Positions 8,021 through 15,363 of a DNA stretch of 64,000 nucleotides are shown here, piece after piece. Source of the stretch: JACCXG01 sp963750935 (lineage in GTDB: Bacteria; Acidobacteriota; Vicinamibacteria; Vicinamibacterales; 2-12-FULL-66-21); NCBI GenBank assembly GCA_963750935.1, contig CAVVSR010000014.1, positions 310,001-374,000 on the forward strand, given 5' to 3'. Numbering within the stretch: the stretch's first letter is position 1; every line of letters starts with the position of its first letter. Both the position numbers and the translations under genes were made by a program. Below the pieces are notes generated by a model, which worked only from the letters and a program-made list of their open reading frames with translations, did not search any database and was not told the origin of the DNA.

Positions 8021-9138
8021 TGCGCCGGGGCGTCGCTTCCACCGTGCTGCTGGCAGCCGTCGTCGGTGCGGGACTCGGCCTGAGCGCCACGCCGGTGCTG
8101 ACGCAGCCGCCGTCTTCGCCGCCGGCCTCGCCGGGCGTCGTCAGCTCGAACTTCATCTTCGAGCAGGTGCCGTTCGCGAGCGCGCACGCGTCCACGATCG
8201 TCGAGACCAAGGGCGGGCTCGTCGCGGCCTGGTTCGCCGGCACGCGCGAGGGCGCGCAGGACGTCGGCATCTGGGTGTCGCGGCTGACCGGCGGCAAGTG
8301 GTCCCAGCCGGTGGAGGTCGCGACCGGCCAGCAGACGGACGGCACCAGGCATCCGTGCTGGAACCCCGTGCTGTTCGAGATGGCCGACCGCACGCTGACG
8401 CTGTTCTACAAGGTCGGACCGAGCCCGCAGACGTGGTGGGGCATGACGCGGACGTCGAAAGACGGCGGACAGACCTGGAGCGAGGCGCAGCGTCTGCCCG
8501 ACGGGATCCTCGGGCCGATCAAGAACAAGCCGGTCCGGCTTGCCGACGGCACGCTGCTCAGCCCGACGAGCACGGAAACGCCCGAGAAGCCGAGCAAGTG
8601 GCGCGTGCACTTCGAGCGCAGCTCGGACGGCGGAAAGACCTGGACGATCGTGCGTCCCGCCGAGGCGCCGACCGACGCGCCGATCGACGCGATCCAGCCG
8701 AGCATCCTCACGCATCCGAAGAACCGCCTGCAGGCAATCGGCCGGTCGCGGTCGCAGCGGGTCTTCGAGACGTGGTCCGACGACGGCGGCCGGACCTGGG
8801 GTGCGGTGACGCTCACCGCCCTGCCGAACCCGAGCGCAGGCACCGATGCGTCGACGATGGCCGACGGCAGGCACGTGCTGATCTACAACCACACCGAGAA
8901 GGGACGCTCGCCGCTCAACGTCGCGGTCTCGCGCGATGGCAAGGTCTGGGAAGCGGCCGCGGTGCTGGAGAGCGAACCGGGCGAGTACTCCTATCCGGCG
9001 GTGATTCAGGGCGCCGACGGCCGGCTGCACGTGACCTACACGTGGCGGCGGCTGCGCATCAAGCATGTGGTGATCGATCCCAAGGGGCTGCGTCCGGCAC
9101 CGATGCCGAATGGGGCATGGCCGGCCGCGGGCAAGTAG
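8020..9138 (+). CDS. Secreted sialidase-like (BNR/Asp-box) protein
   Basis: 372 residues with a signal peptide (roughly 1-28) and three Asp-box repeats, 'SKDGGQTW', 'SSDGGKTW' and 'SDDGGRTW', spaced as in six-bladed propellers of the exo-alpha-sialidase superfamily. The ATG at 8020 overlaps the preceding stop; the longer in-frame ORF from 7750 is out-of-frame shadow of DUF2277. True sialidases need an arginine triad, a Tyr/Glu pair and an Asp; these cannot be assigned with certainty here. Many Acidobacteria and Planctomycetes homologues are of unknown specificity. Likely periplasmic or secreted carbohydrate-acting protein, fitting the nearby sugar-acid dehydratase. Confidence 0.8.
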   Translation: MRRGVASTVLLAAVVGAGLGLSATPVLTQPPSSPPASPGVVSSNFIFEQVPFASAHASTIVETKGGLVAAWFAGTREGAQDVGIWVSRLTGGKWSQPVEVATGQQTDGTRHPCWNPVLFEMADRTLTLFYKVGPSPQTWWGMTRTSKDGGQTWSEAQRLPDGILGPIKNKPVRLADGTLLSPTSTETPEKPSKWRVHFERSSDGGKTWTIVRPAEAPTDAPIDAIQPSILTHPKNRLQAIGRSRSQRVFETWSDDGGRTWGAVTLTALPNPSAGTDASTMADGRHVLIYNHTEKGRSPLNVAVSRDGKVWEAAAVLESEPGEYSYPAVIQGADGRLHVTYTWRRLRIKHVVIDPKGLRPAPMPNGAWPAAGK

Positions 9139-9170
9139 CCCCGGATCCCAACCCGCCTCGTCACGGACGC

Positions 9171-9245
9171 GTGTCGCCACTCTTCAGCCGCCGCTCCTTC
9201 GTCCGCCTGGCGGCGTCTTCCGCAGCCGGGGCTGCACGAGCCTGA
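9171..9245 (+). pseudogene. Isolated Tat signal-peptide fragment, 24 codons
   Basis: Between the sialidase-like and PQQ-like genes a GTG-initiated frame encodes only 24 residues, including 'SRRSFVRLAASSAAGAA', a textbook twin-arginine leader, and then stops. No mature protein follows in any frame. It resembles the leader of the 6569 gene ('RRDFVRLAGAGAA'). It is best read as the remnant of a deleted Tat-exported protein. Confidence 0.45.
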
Positions 9246-9255
9246 GCCCAGAGCC

Positions 9256-10494
9256 ATGCCCACCCATCACGTTCATCGGATATTCGCCGTTGCGCTGACG
9301 TTCGCGGCCGCCGCGACCCTCGCCGCGCAGGATTGGGACCAGTGGCGCGGCGCCTCGCGCACCGGCGTCACGACGTCGTTCACGCCGCCCGCGAAATGGC
9401 CCGACAAGCCGGTTCGCGCCTGGCAGGTGAAGATCGGGGCCGGGCATTCGTCGCCAATCGTGGCCGGAGGCAGGGTCTATCAGTTGTCCCGGCTTGGTGA
9501 GCAGGAAGTGGTGACGGCACTCGACGTGGCGTCCGGCAAGCAGCTCTGGCAGCAGCGCTACGACGCGCCCTACCAGGTCAACCCCGCGGCCGAGTCGCAC
9601 GGCAAGGGGCCCAAGTCGACGCCAGCGCTCGCCGGCACGCGGCTCTTCACGCTCGGCATCAGCGGCACGATCTCGGCGTTCGATGCGGCGACGGGGAAGG
9701 TCCTGTGGCGGAGGCAGTACACGAAGCCGTTCGACGCATCGGCGCCGGACTTCGGCGTGGCGATGTCGCCGATCGTCGAGAACGGACTCGTGTGCGTCCA
9801 CGTCGGAGGCAACACGAGCGGAGCGTTCGTCGCGCTCGACGTCGCGACCGGTGCCGAGAAATGGTCGTGGAAGGGCGACGGACCGGCCTATGCGTCGCCG
9901 GTCGTCGGCGTGTTCGGCAAGACGCGTCAGCTCATCACCCAGTCCCGATCGCACCTCGTCGGTCTCAACGTCGCGGACGGCTCCCTCCTGTGGCAGATCC
10001 CGCTCAAGACCGCCTACGACCAGAACATCATCACCGCCGTCGTCGTCGGCGAGAGGGTCATCTACTCGGGCATCGAGAAGCCGCTGACGGCGGTCCGCAT
10101 CGTCCAGGCCGGAGGGAAGTGGACGGCGCAGCCGCTCTGGCAGAATCCCGATCTCCCGCTCTACATGACCGCCCCGGTCGCGGCCGGCGGACAGCTGTTC
10201 GGGTTCACGCATCGCAACAAGGGGCAGTTCTTCGCGGTGGACGTGACGTCGGGCAAGACGTTGTGGACCACGCGCGGTCGCGAGGCCGAGAACGCGGCGC
10301 TGGTTGCCGCCGGCGATCTGCTGCTGGCGACGACGACCGAAGGAGAGCTGGTCGTGGCGCGGCGGGATCCGGCGGCGTTCGCGATGATCAAGCGCTACAC
10401 GATCGCCGACTCGCCGGTCTGGGCGCATCCCGCGCCGGCCGGGCGAGGCGTGCTGATCAAGGACGCGGAGTCGTTGGCGTATTGGACTTTCTGA
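9256..10494 (+). CDS. Secreted PQQ-like beta-propeller protein
   Basis: 412 residues: signal peptide (about 1-24), then the N-terminal motif 'DWDQWRGASRTGV' shared by all seven propeller proteins in this window. Repeated blades follow, marked by 'ALDVASGKQLWQ', 'AFDAATGKVLWR', 'ALDVATGAEKWSW' and 'AVDVTSGKTLW'. This is the PQQ_2/BamB-like fold; homologues in Acidobacteria and Planctomycetes are periplasmic with no shown PQQ binding or dehydrogenase activity. No quinoprotein disulphide motif was seen. The gene is convergent with 10600-12255, and the gap is filled by a heptamer hairpin. Confidence 0.87.
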   Translation: MPTHHVHRIFAVALTFAAAATLAAQDWDQWRGASRTGVTTSFTPPAKWPDKPVRAWQVKIGAGHSSPIVAGGRVYQLSRLGEQEVVTALDVASGKQLWQQRYDAPYQVNPAAESHGKGPKSTPALAGTRLFTLGISGTISAFDAATGKVLWRRQYTKPFDASAPDFGVAMSPIVENGLVCVHVGGNTSGAFVALDVATGAEKWSWKGDGPAYASPVVGVFGKTRQLITQSRSHLVGLNVADGSLLWQIPLKTAYDQNIITAVVVGERVIYSGIEKPLTAVRIVQAGGKWTAQPLWQNPDLPLYMTAPVAAGGQLFGFTHRNKGQFFAVDVTSGKTLWTTRGREAENAALVAAGDLLLATTTEGELVVARRDPAAFAMIKRYTIADSPVWAHPAPAGRGVLIKDAESLAYWTF

Positions 10495-10606
10495 AGAAGT
10501 CAAAAGTCAGAAGGTGGAAGTCAAAAAGTAAGGACCAAGGACAGCCATTCGTAGGCGTAAGGGTCCCATCTACATTCTGACTTCCGTACTTTTGACTTCC
10601 TACTTG
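10495..10606. repeat. Heptamer-repeat hairpin, GTCAAAA type, between convergent genes
   Basis: Left arm 10495-10533 (gtcaaaa, gtcagaa, ggtggaa, gtcaaaa) and right arm 10573-10606 (inverse units) match the element at 1681-1764. It lies between two convergent stops; the right arm carries the stop codon of the minus-strand gene (10600-10602). Its position suits a bidirectional transcription terminator. Confidence 0.8.
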
Positions 10607-12255
10607 TTGAGCCCGGCGTGCACAACCCGCCCGCGCCCTGCGACGAGCTTGCGCAGAATGTCGAGGATGGCCCGATCCAGGTTGTCGCCTGTCGGCACGC
10701 TGCGGAGGTTTGACACCAGCACGCGAAGCTGGGGATCGTCGTTGTCGCTGAGCCTGCGGATCTCGCCGCTCGGCGAGATCAGGAGTCCGACGATCTGGCC
10801 GCCGCTCTCCGACCATCGCGCCAGGCCGTCTCTCGTCTCCTTGTCCCACCAGCCGCCGCGGCAGCAGTGCAGGAGGCGCGGCATGACGATCGTCGCGCGC
10901 GCGGTGAGGTCGGTCGTCGCATAGGGCGGTTTGGCGACGAACGGCGCGCCCCATTCCCAGCTGGCGACCGGGGCCCCGACGATGAACAGCGTGCCGGGTG
11001 GCGCGGCGCGGACCTCACGTTCGAGCTCCCTGGTGGCCAGCTCCGAGACCGCCGAGCGCAATCGCCAGTCCGTGATTTCGTGGTGCAGCCGCACGCCGTA
11101 CAGGACGAGGATCGCCACCGTCGCCGTCGTGACTACGCGAGTCCAGACACTGGCGCGGCGCGATTCGGCCGCCGGCGCGCGCCCGACTGGCATGTGGCGC
11201 AGCGCATCGAAGCCCAGACCGATCAGGATGGTCCATCCTGCGGCCGCGAGGTAGGCGTGCCGGGGCGACTCGTATCCCGCGGCCACCGTCGGCGCCAGAC
11301 CGAGCGCAACCCAGACGATCGCGAAGTACGCCGCCGCGCGCAGCGTGCGGTTGCGGAGCTCGGCGTCGGCGCGAACGAGCGCGGCGACCGCGGCCGCGGC
11401 GTAGATCCCGCCGAACCACATCACCCGTTCGTCCACGCCGCGCAGGTCCCACCACACCATGCGGTGGAGGTGCCGTGACAGGATGCCGCCGAACTCGGCG
11501 AAGCGCTGCGACGAGAGCTGGCTCTCGCGCAGCACCTCGCCGAGAATCAGGTAGCGAAGACCGAGAAATCCGGCCGTCATCAGCGCGAACGGCACGTACG
11601 GGCGTATCCAGGCCCAGGTGGGACGGATCGGGCGCCGCAGCACCATCCAGTCGTACGCCGCCACCGCCGCCACCATCGTGATGGTGTTCTGCTTGCTCAA
11701 GAGGGCCTGGAACAACCAGACCAGCGACCAGATGTACCAGGAGTTCGCGCCGCGCGGATCGCGCCGCCACATCACGTAGCTCAGAAAGGAGAGCAGGTAG
11801 TAGAACGCCGGCAGGCTGTCCACGCGTCCGGTGATCCAGGCCACGCTTTCAGCACCCAGCGGCAGCAGCGCGAACGCGAGCGCCGCGATCGTGCTGGCGG
11901 CCAGCGACATCAGGGCGGCGCGCCGGGCGATCGCCAGCACCAGGATGGCGTTGGCACCGTGCAGCAGGACGTTGAGGATGTGGTGCCCGTGCGGCACCGA
12001 TGCGCCGGGAAGCGCGGTGATCTGATAGGACAGCGCCGTGAACGGACGGATCTCATCGGGGGTGTAGCCCCAGATGAACTCCATCCACGGCATCGTGAAC
12101 CAGAGCGGGAACGTGTGCCACGGCTTCGCCGCGAGCAGCTGCATGCCGCCGAAGTCGTCCTGGACGAAGTAGTCGGGAATGGTGCGCAGGTAGGGCACCA
12201 CGGCCGCCAGCGCGACGGCCGCGATCGCGAGGTTCCGGCGGCTCACGCGCGCCAT
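10600..12255 (-). CDS. Polytopic membrane protein, GT-C glycosyltransferase-like
   Basis: 551 residues with about ten hydrophobic segments in the first 400 residues and a soluble C-terminal part. Just after TM1 the acidic motif 'DYFVQDDF' lies where GT-C enzymes (ArnT/PMT/OST type) place their catalytic Asp in the first periplasmic loop. Such enzymes use polyprenyl-phosphate sugars. Its start overlaps the end of the GT2 gene by 13 bases, so epimerase, GT2 and this protein form one operon. This fits sugar activation, loading onto lipid carrier, and periplasmic transfer. The specific reaction is inference. Confidence 0.65.
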   Translation of the reverse strand: MARVSRRNLAIAAVALAAVVPYLRTIPDYFVQDDFGGMQLLAAKPWHTFPLWFTMPWMEFIWGYTPDEIRPFTALSYQITALPGASVPHGHHILNVLLHGANAILVLAIARRAALMSLAASTIAALAFALLPLGAESVAWITGRVDSLPAFYYLLSFLSYVMWRRDPRGANSWYIWSLVWLFQALLSKQNTITMVAAVAAYDWMVLRRPIRPTWAWIRPYVPFALMTAGFLGLRYLILGEVLRESQLSSQRFAEFGGILSRHLHRMVWWDLRGVDERVMWFGGIYAAAAVAALVRADAELRNRTLRAAAYFAIVWVALGLAPTVAAGYESPRHAYLAAAGWTILIGLGFDALRHMPVGRAPAAESRRASVWTRVVTTATVAILVLYGVRLHHEITDWRLRSAVSELATRELEREVRAAPPGTLFIVGAPVASWEWGAPFVAKPPYATTDLTARATIVMPRLLHCCRGGWWDKETRDGLARWSESGGQIVGLLISPSGEIRRLSDNDDPQLRVLVSNLRSVPTGDNLDRAILDILRKLVAGRGRVVHAGLNK

Positions 12256-12974
12256 TCAGCCTGGGCCTTCGCCGACAGGAACCGGTGGCCCAGAATCAGG
12301 GCGATCATCCGGAAACCGGTGCGAAGCGTGCCGCGCAGGTTGCCCGTGATCTTCGATTCGCCGACCCGGCCGCGGTAGTTGACCGGCACTTCGATGATCT
12401 TCAACTTGTTGCGCAGCCCGGCGATCACCATCTCGGGCAGGAAATGGGATCCGCCGACCTTGAGATCGTCCTGGATGCGATCCAGCGCGGCGCGATGGGT
12501 GAGGCGAAGCGTGCAGCCGCAGTCGCTCAGCGATGGGCCGTTGTAAAGGAACTGGATCATCTTCGCGACGGTCCAGTTGCCGAGGCGGAGGAACCAGCCC
12601 ATGTTCGCCTGCGCCCAGATCAGCTCGCGTGTGGTCCGCGTGCCGCAGACCATGTCGAAGTCGTCGCTGTAGGCGAGCAGCTTGAGGATGTCGCGGCCGA
12701 CGAAGGTGCCGTCGGGCTCGGCCAGGATGACCAGGTCGCCCGTGGCCTCCCGGATGCCGCGGCGCAGCGCGTGACCGTAGCCCTGCGCGCTTTCCTGCAC
12801 CACGCGCGCCTTCGTGAGCCGCGCCTCCTCGAGCGTGCGATCGCGCGAGTTGTTGTCGACGACGATGATCTCGTCCACGACGCCGTTGACGAAGAAATCC
12901 TCCACCGCCTGGCGGATGTACAGCTCCTCGTTGTAGGCGGGGAACACGACCGAGATCGTCCTGGAGGCGTACAT
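12243..12974 (-). CDS. Glycosyltransferase family 2, polyprenol-phosphate sugar synthase-like
   Basis: 243 residues, GT-A fold. 'SVVFPAYNEE' at the N-terminus and 'IIVVDNNSRDRT' near residue 38 bind the nucleotide. 'LAEPDGTF' near residue 85 holds the metal-binding acidic pair (EPDG in place of the usual DADG). 'YNGPSLSDCGCTLRL' follows. No C-terminal TM pair is present, resembling soluble dolichyl- or undecaprenyl-phosphate sugar synthases. The start ATG overlaps the epimerase stop (ATGA at 12972-12976). Next to an epimerase and a GT-C-like protein, loading a sugar onto a lipid carrier is the simplest role. Confidence 0.82.
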   Translation of the reverse strand: MYASRTISVVFPAYNEELYIRQAVEDFFVNGVVDEIIVVDNNSRDRTLEEARLTKARVVQESAQGYGHALRRGIREATGDLVILAEPDGTFVGRDILKLLAYSDDFDMVCGTRTTRELIWAQANMGWFLRLGNWTVAKMIQFLYNGPSLSDCGCTLRLTHRAALDRIQDDLKVGGSHFLPEMVIAGLRNKLKIIEVPVNYRGRVGESKITGNLRGTLRTGFRMIALILGHRFLSAKAQAEWRA

Positions 12975-13967
12975 CAGCGCCAGGCGGAGGGGAGGTTCCG
13001 TCTGATCTCGATGTCGGCGAACGGCGTGCTGGCCTGCGGCCCCTGTGCCTTGACCCAGCTGGCCATCGCGGCGAGTCCGGCGTCGAGACCGGTCGGCATC
13101 CGATCGCCGAAGATCCGCCGGGCCTTCTCGTGCACCGAATGCGCGTGCAGCACCTCCATCCGCGCCGGCAGGTGCTCGACGCGCGGCTCGACGCCCATCG
13201 CCCGCGCCACCGCCGCCGGCCAGCTCGTTCAGGCTCCAGACCTGATCGGCGCCGACGTTGATGACCTCGTTCCACGCCTCCTTCACGTCGAGCGCGTCGG
13301 CCATCACCGGCGCGACGTCCTCGATCGACGTAAAGGCGCGGGTCTGCGAGCCGTCGCCGAAGATGGTCATCGGCCGGCCCTGCAGGATCTGGTTCATGAA
13401 GATGCCGACGACGTTGCGGTAGCGATCGGCGATGTTCTGGCGCGGCCCGTAGACGTTGTGCGGCCGGAAGATGACGTAGTCGAGGCCGAACATGTCGCGG
13501 GTGACGCGGAGCTCCTGCTCGACCGCGAACTTGGCGATGCCGTACGGATCCTCGGGATGCGGCACCGTCGCCTCGGTCATCGCGGCGGCCGGCGTGCTGC
13601 CGTAGACGGCAATGGACGAGGCGAAGATGAACCCGCGCACGCCGGTGTTGACCGCGGCGTTGATGAGCGTGACGCTGCCGAGGACGTTGTTGGTGTAGTT
13701 GAACCGCTTGATGAAATGGCTGAGTCCCTCGGCGGCGTAGGCAGCCAGGTGGTAGACGTAGTCGAACGACGAGTCGGCGAACAGGCGGTTGACCACGTCG
13801 GCGTCGGTGACGCTGGCCTGGACGAACACCGTGCCCTCGGGCACGTTCCGGGGGATGCCGCCGCTGAGGTCATCGAGGACGGTGACCTGGTGACCCCGCC
13901 GCACCAGCGCTTCGGCCACGTGCGATCCGATGAACCCGGCTCCGCCGGTGACGAGAATTCTGGACAC
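12974..13967 (-). CDS. NAD-dependent sugar epimerase/dehydratase (SDR), one frameshift
   Basis: Extended SDR of about 330 residues after repair. N-terminal Rossmann motif 'GGAGFIGS' is at residues 8-15, the catalytic Ser lies in 'FASSIAVYG', and Tyr-x3-Lys in 'PYGIAKFAVEQ'. 'RPHNVYGPRQN' is typical of UDP-glucose 4-epimerase/dTDP-glucose dehydratase relatives. The frame breaks within the GGCGGCGG tract at about 13210-13222 (one extra base); the rest ('RAMGVEPRVEHLPARMEV') continues in another frame to the stop that overlaps the GT2 start. Likely supplies a nucleotide-sugar to the two transferases downstream. Confidence 0.85.
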
Positions 13968-14053
13968 GTGCTGGAAAGTTTATCGCAGCGGCCGTGTCAC
14001 ACCGGCGCGTCCCCGGGCGTATTGAGGGGGCAAAGGGGCAGGCAGCCGCCTGC

Positions 14054-14059
14054 TAGGAT
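14054..14059 (+). promoter_or_regulatory. Putative extended -10 box
   Basis: TGCTAGGAT (14051-14059) matches an extended -10. It lies 22 bases before ATG 14082 in the 114-base divergent gap with the epimerase gene. A TTGGAGGC ribosome-binding site follows. No convincing -35 is present. Confidence 0.35.
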
Positions 14060-14081
14060 CTCCCCGTTGGAGGCTTTTCGC

Positions 14082-15353
14082 ATGAAACGCGCGTTTGTCA
14101 CGGGAATGGTCGTGGTTGCGGCGGTAACGGCCCTGTCGGCGGAGAACTGGCCGCAGTGGCGCGGCCCGTCCCTCAATGGCACCAGCGCCGAGAAGGGGCT
14201 GCCGATCAAGTGGAGCCCGACGGAAAACATCGCCTGGAAGGTGCCGATGCCGGGGCGCAGCGGCGCGACGCCGATCATCTGGGGGGAGCACATCTTCCTG
14301 AACATCGGCACCGCGGACGGGTCGGGCGATCTCGAGCTGTGGGCGCTCGACCGCAACACCGGCAAGGTCCTGTGGAAGGGCCCGATCGCGGGCGGCAACC
14401 ACATCGAGCGCAAGCAGAACATGTCGTCGCCCTCGCCGGTGACCGACGGCCGCACCGTGTGGGTCATGACCGGCGTCGGCGTGCTGAAGGCGTTCGACTT
14501 CGCCGGCAAGGAGCTGTGGGCCCGCGACATCCAGAAGGACTACGGCAAGTTCGGCCTCAACTGGGGCTATGCCTCGTCGCCGCTCCTGCACGAGGGCGAC
14601 CTGTTCGTGCAGGTCATTCACGGGATGAAGACCGACGACCCGTCGTACATCCTGCGCATCGAGGGGAAGTCCGGCAAGACGCTCTGGCGCGCCGAGCGGC
14701 TGACCAAGGCGATCAGCGAATCGCCCGACTCGTACACCACGCCGGCGCTGCTCCGTTACGGCAAGTCGACCGAGATCGTCATCACCGGCGGCGACGTCGT
14801 CACCGGGCACGACCCGGCGAGCGGCAAGGAGCTGTGGCGGATGGATGGCCTCAACCCGCAGAACAACCCGAACTACCGGATCATCGCGTCGCCGCTGGTC
14901 GTCGCGGACATGGTGATCGCGCCGACGCGCGAGCGGCCGATGCTGGCGATCAAGGCGGGCGGCCGCGGCGACATCACGTCGACGCACCTGGCCTGGAGCT
15001 TCAACAGCGGCCCCGACGTGCCGACGCCGGTCAGCGACGGCACGCTGCTCTACAACGTGACCGACCGCGGCGTCGCGTATGCGCTGGACATGAAGACGGG
15101 ACAGACGGTGTACGGCCCCGAGCGCCTGAAGCCGGACTCCTACAGTGCGTCCCCGACGCTGGCAGACGGAAAGATCTACGTGACCAGCGAGAACGAGGGC
15201 CTGACGTCGGTGTATCGCGCGGGACCGAAGTTCGAGCTGCTGTCCGAGAACCCGCTCAACGAATACTGCCTGAGCTCGCCGGCGGTGTCGGAGGGGCAGA
15301 TCTTCATCCGCACCACCGGGCATCTCTGGGCGATTGGGCAGCGAAAAAAGTAG
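14082..15353 (+). CDS. Secreted PQQ-like beta-propeller protein
   Basis: 423 residues with a signal peptide (about 1-19), then 'ENWPQWRGPSLNGT'. Propeller blades are marked by 'ALDRNTGKVLWK', 'GKSGKTLWR', 'GHDPASGKELWR' and 'ALDMKTGQTVY'. The ribosome-binding site TTGGAGG precedes ATG 14082; longer in-frame reading upstream is antisense to the epimerase. Its closest relative in the window by motif is 40839-42150 ('NWPQWRGPGGQGV'). Periplasmic location is inferred from the leader; ligand unknown. It ends 10 bases from the convergent kinase stop. Confidence 0.87.
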   Translation: MKRAFVTGMVVVAAVTALSAENWPQWRGPSLNGTSAEKGLPIKWSPTENIAWKVPMPGRSGATPIIWGEHIFLNIGTADGSGDLELWALDRNTGKVLWKGPIAGGNHIERKQNMSSPSPVTDGRTVWVMTGVGVLKAFDFAGKELWARDIQKDYGKFGLNWGYASSPLLHEGDLFVQVIHGMKTDDPSYILRIEGKSGKTLWRAERLTKAISESPDSYTTPALLRYGKSTEIVITGGDVVTGHDPASGKELWRMDGLNPQNNPNYRIIASPLVVADMVIAPTRERPMLAIKAGGRGDITSTHLAWSFNSGPDVPTPVSDGTLLYNVTDRGVAYALDMKTGQTVYGPERLKPDSYSASPTLADGKIYVTSENEGLTSVYRAGPKFELLSENPLNEYCLSSPAVSEGQIFIRTTGHLWAIGQRKK

Positions 15354-15363
15354 GAGCTGGAAA

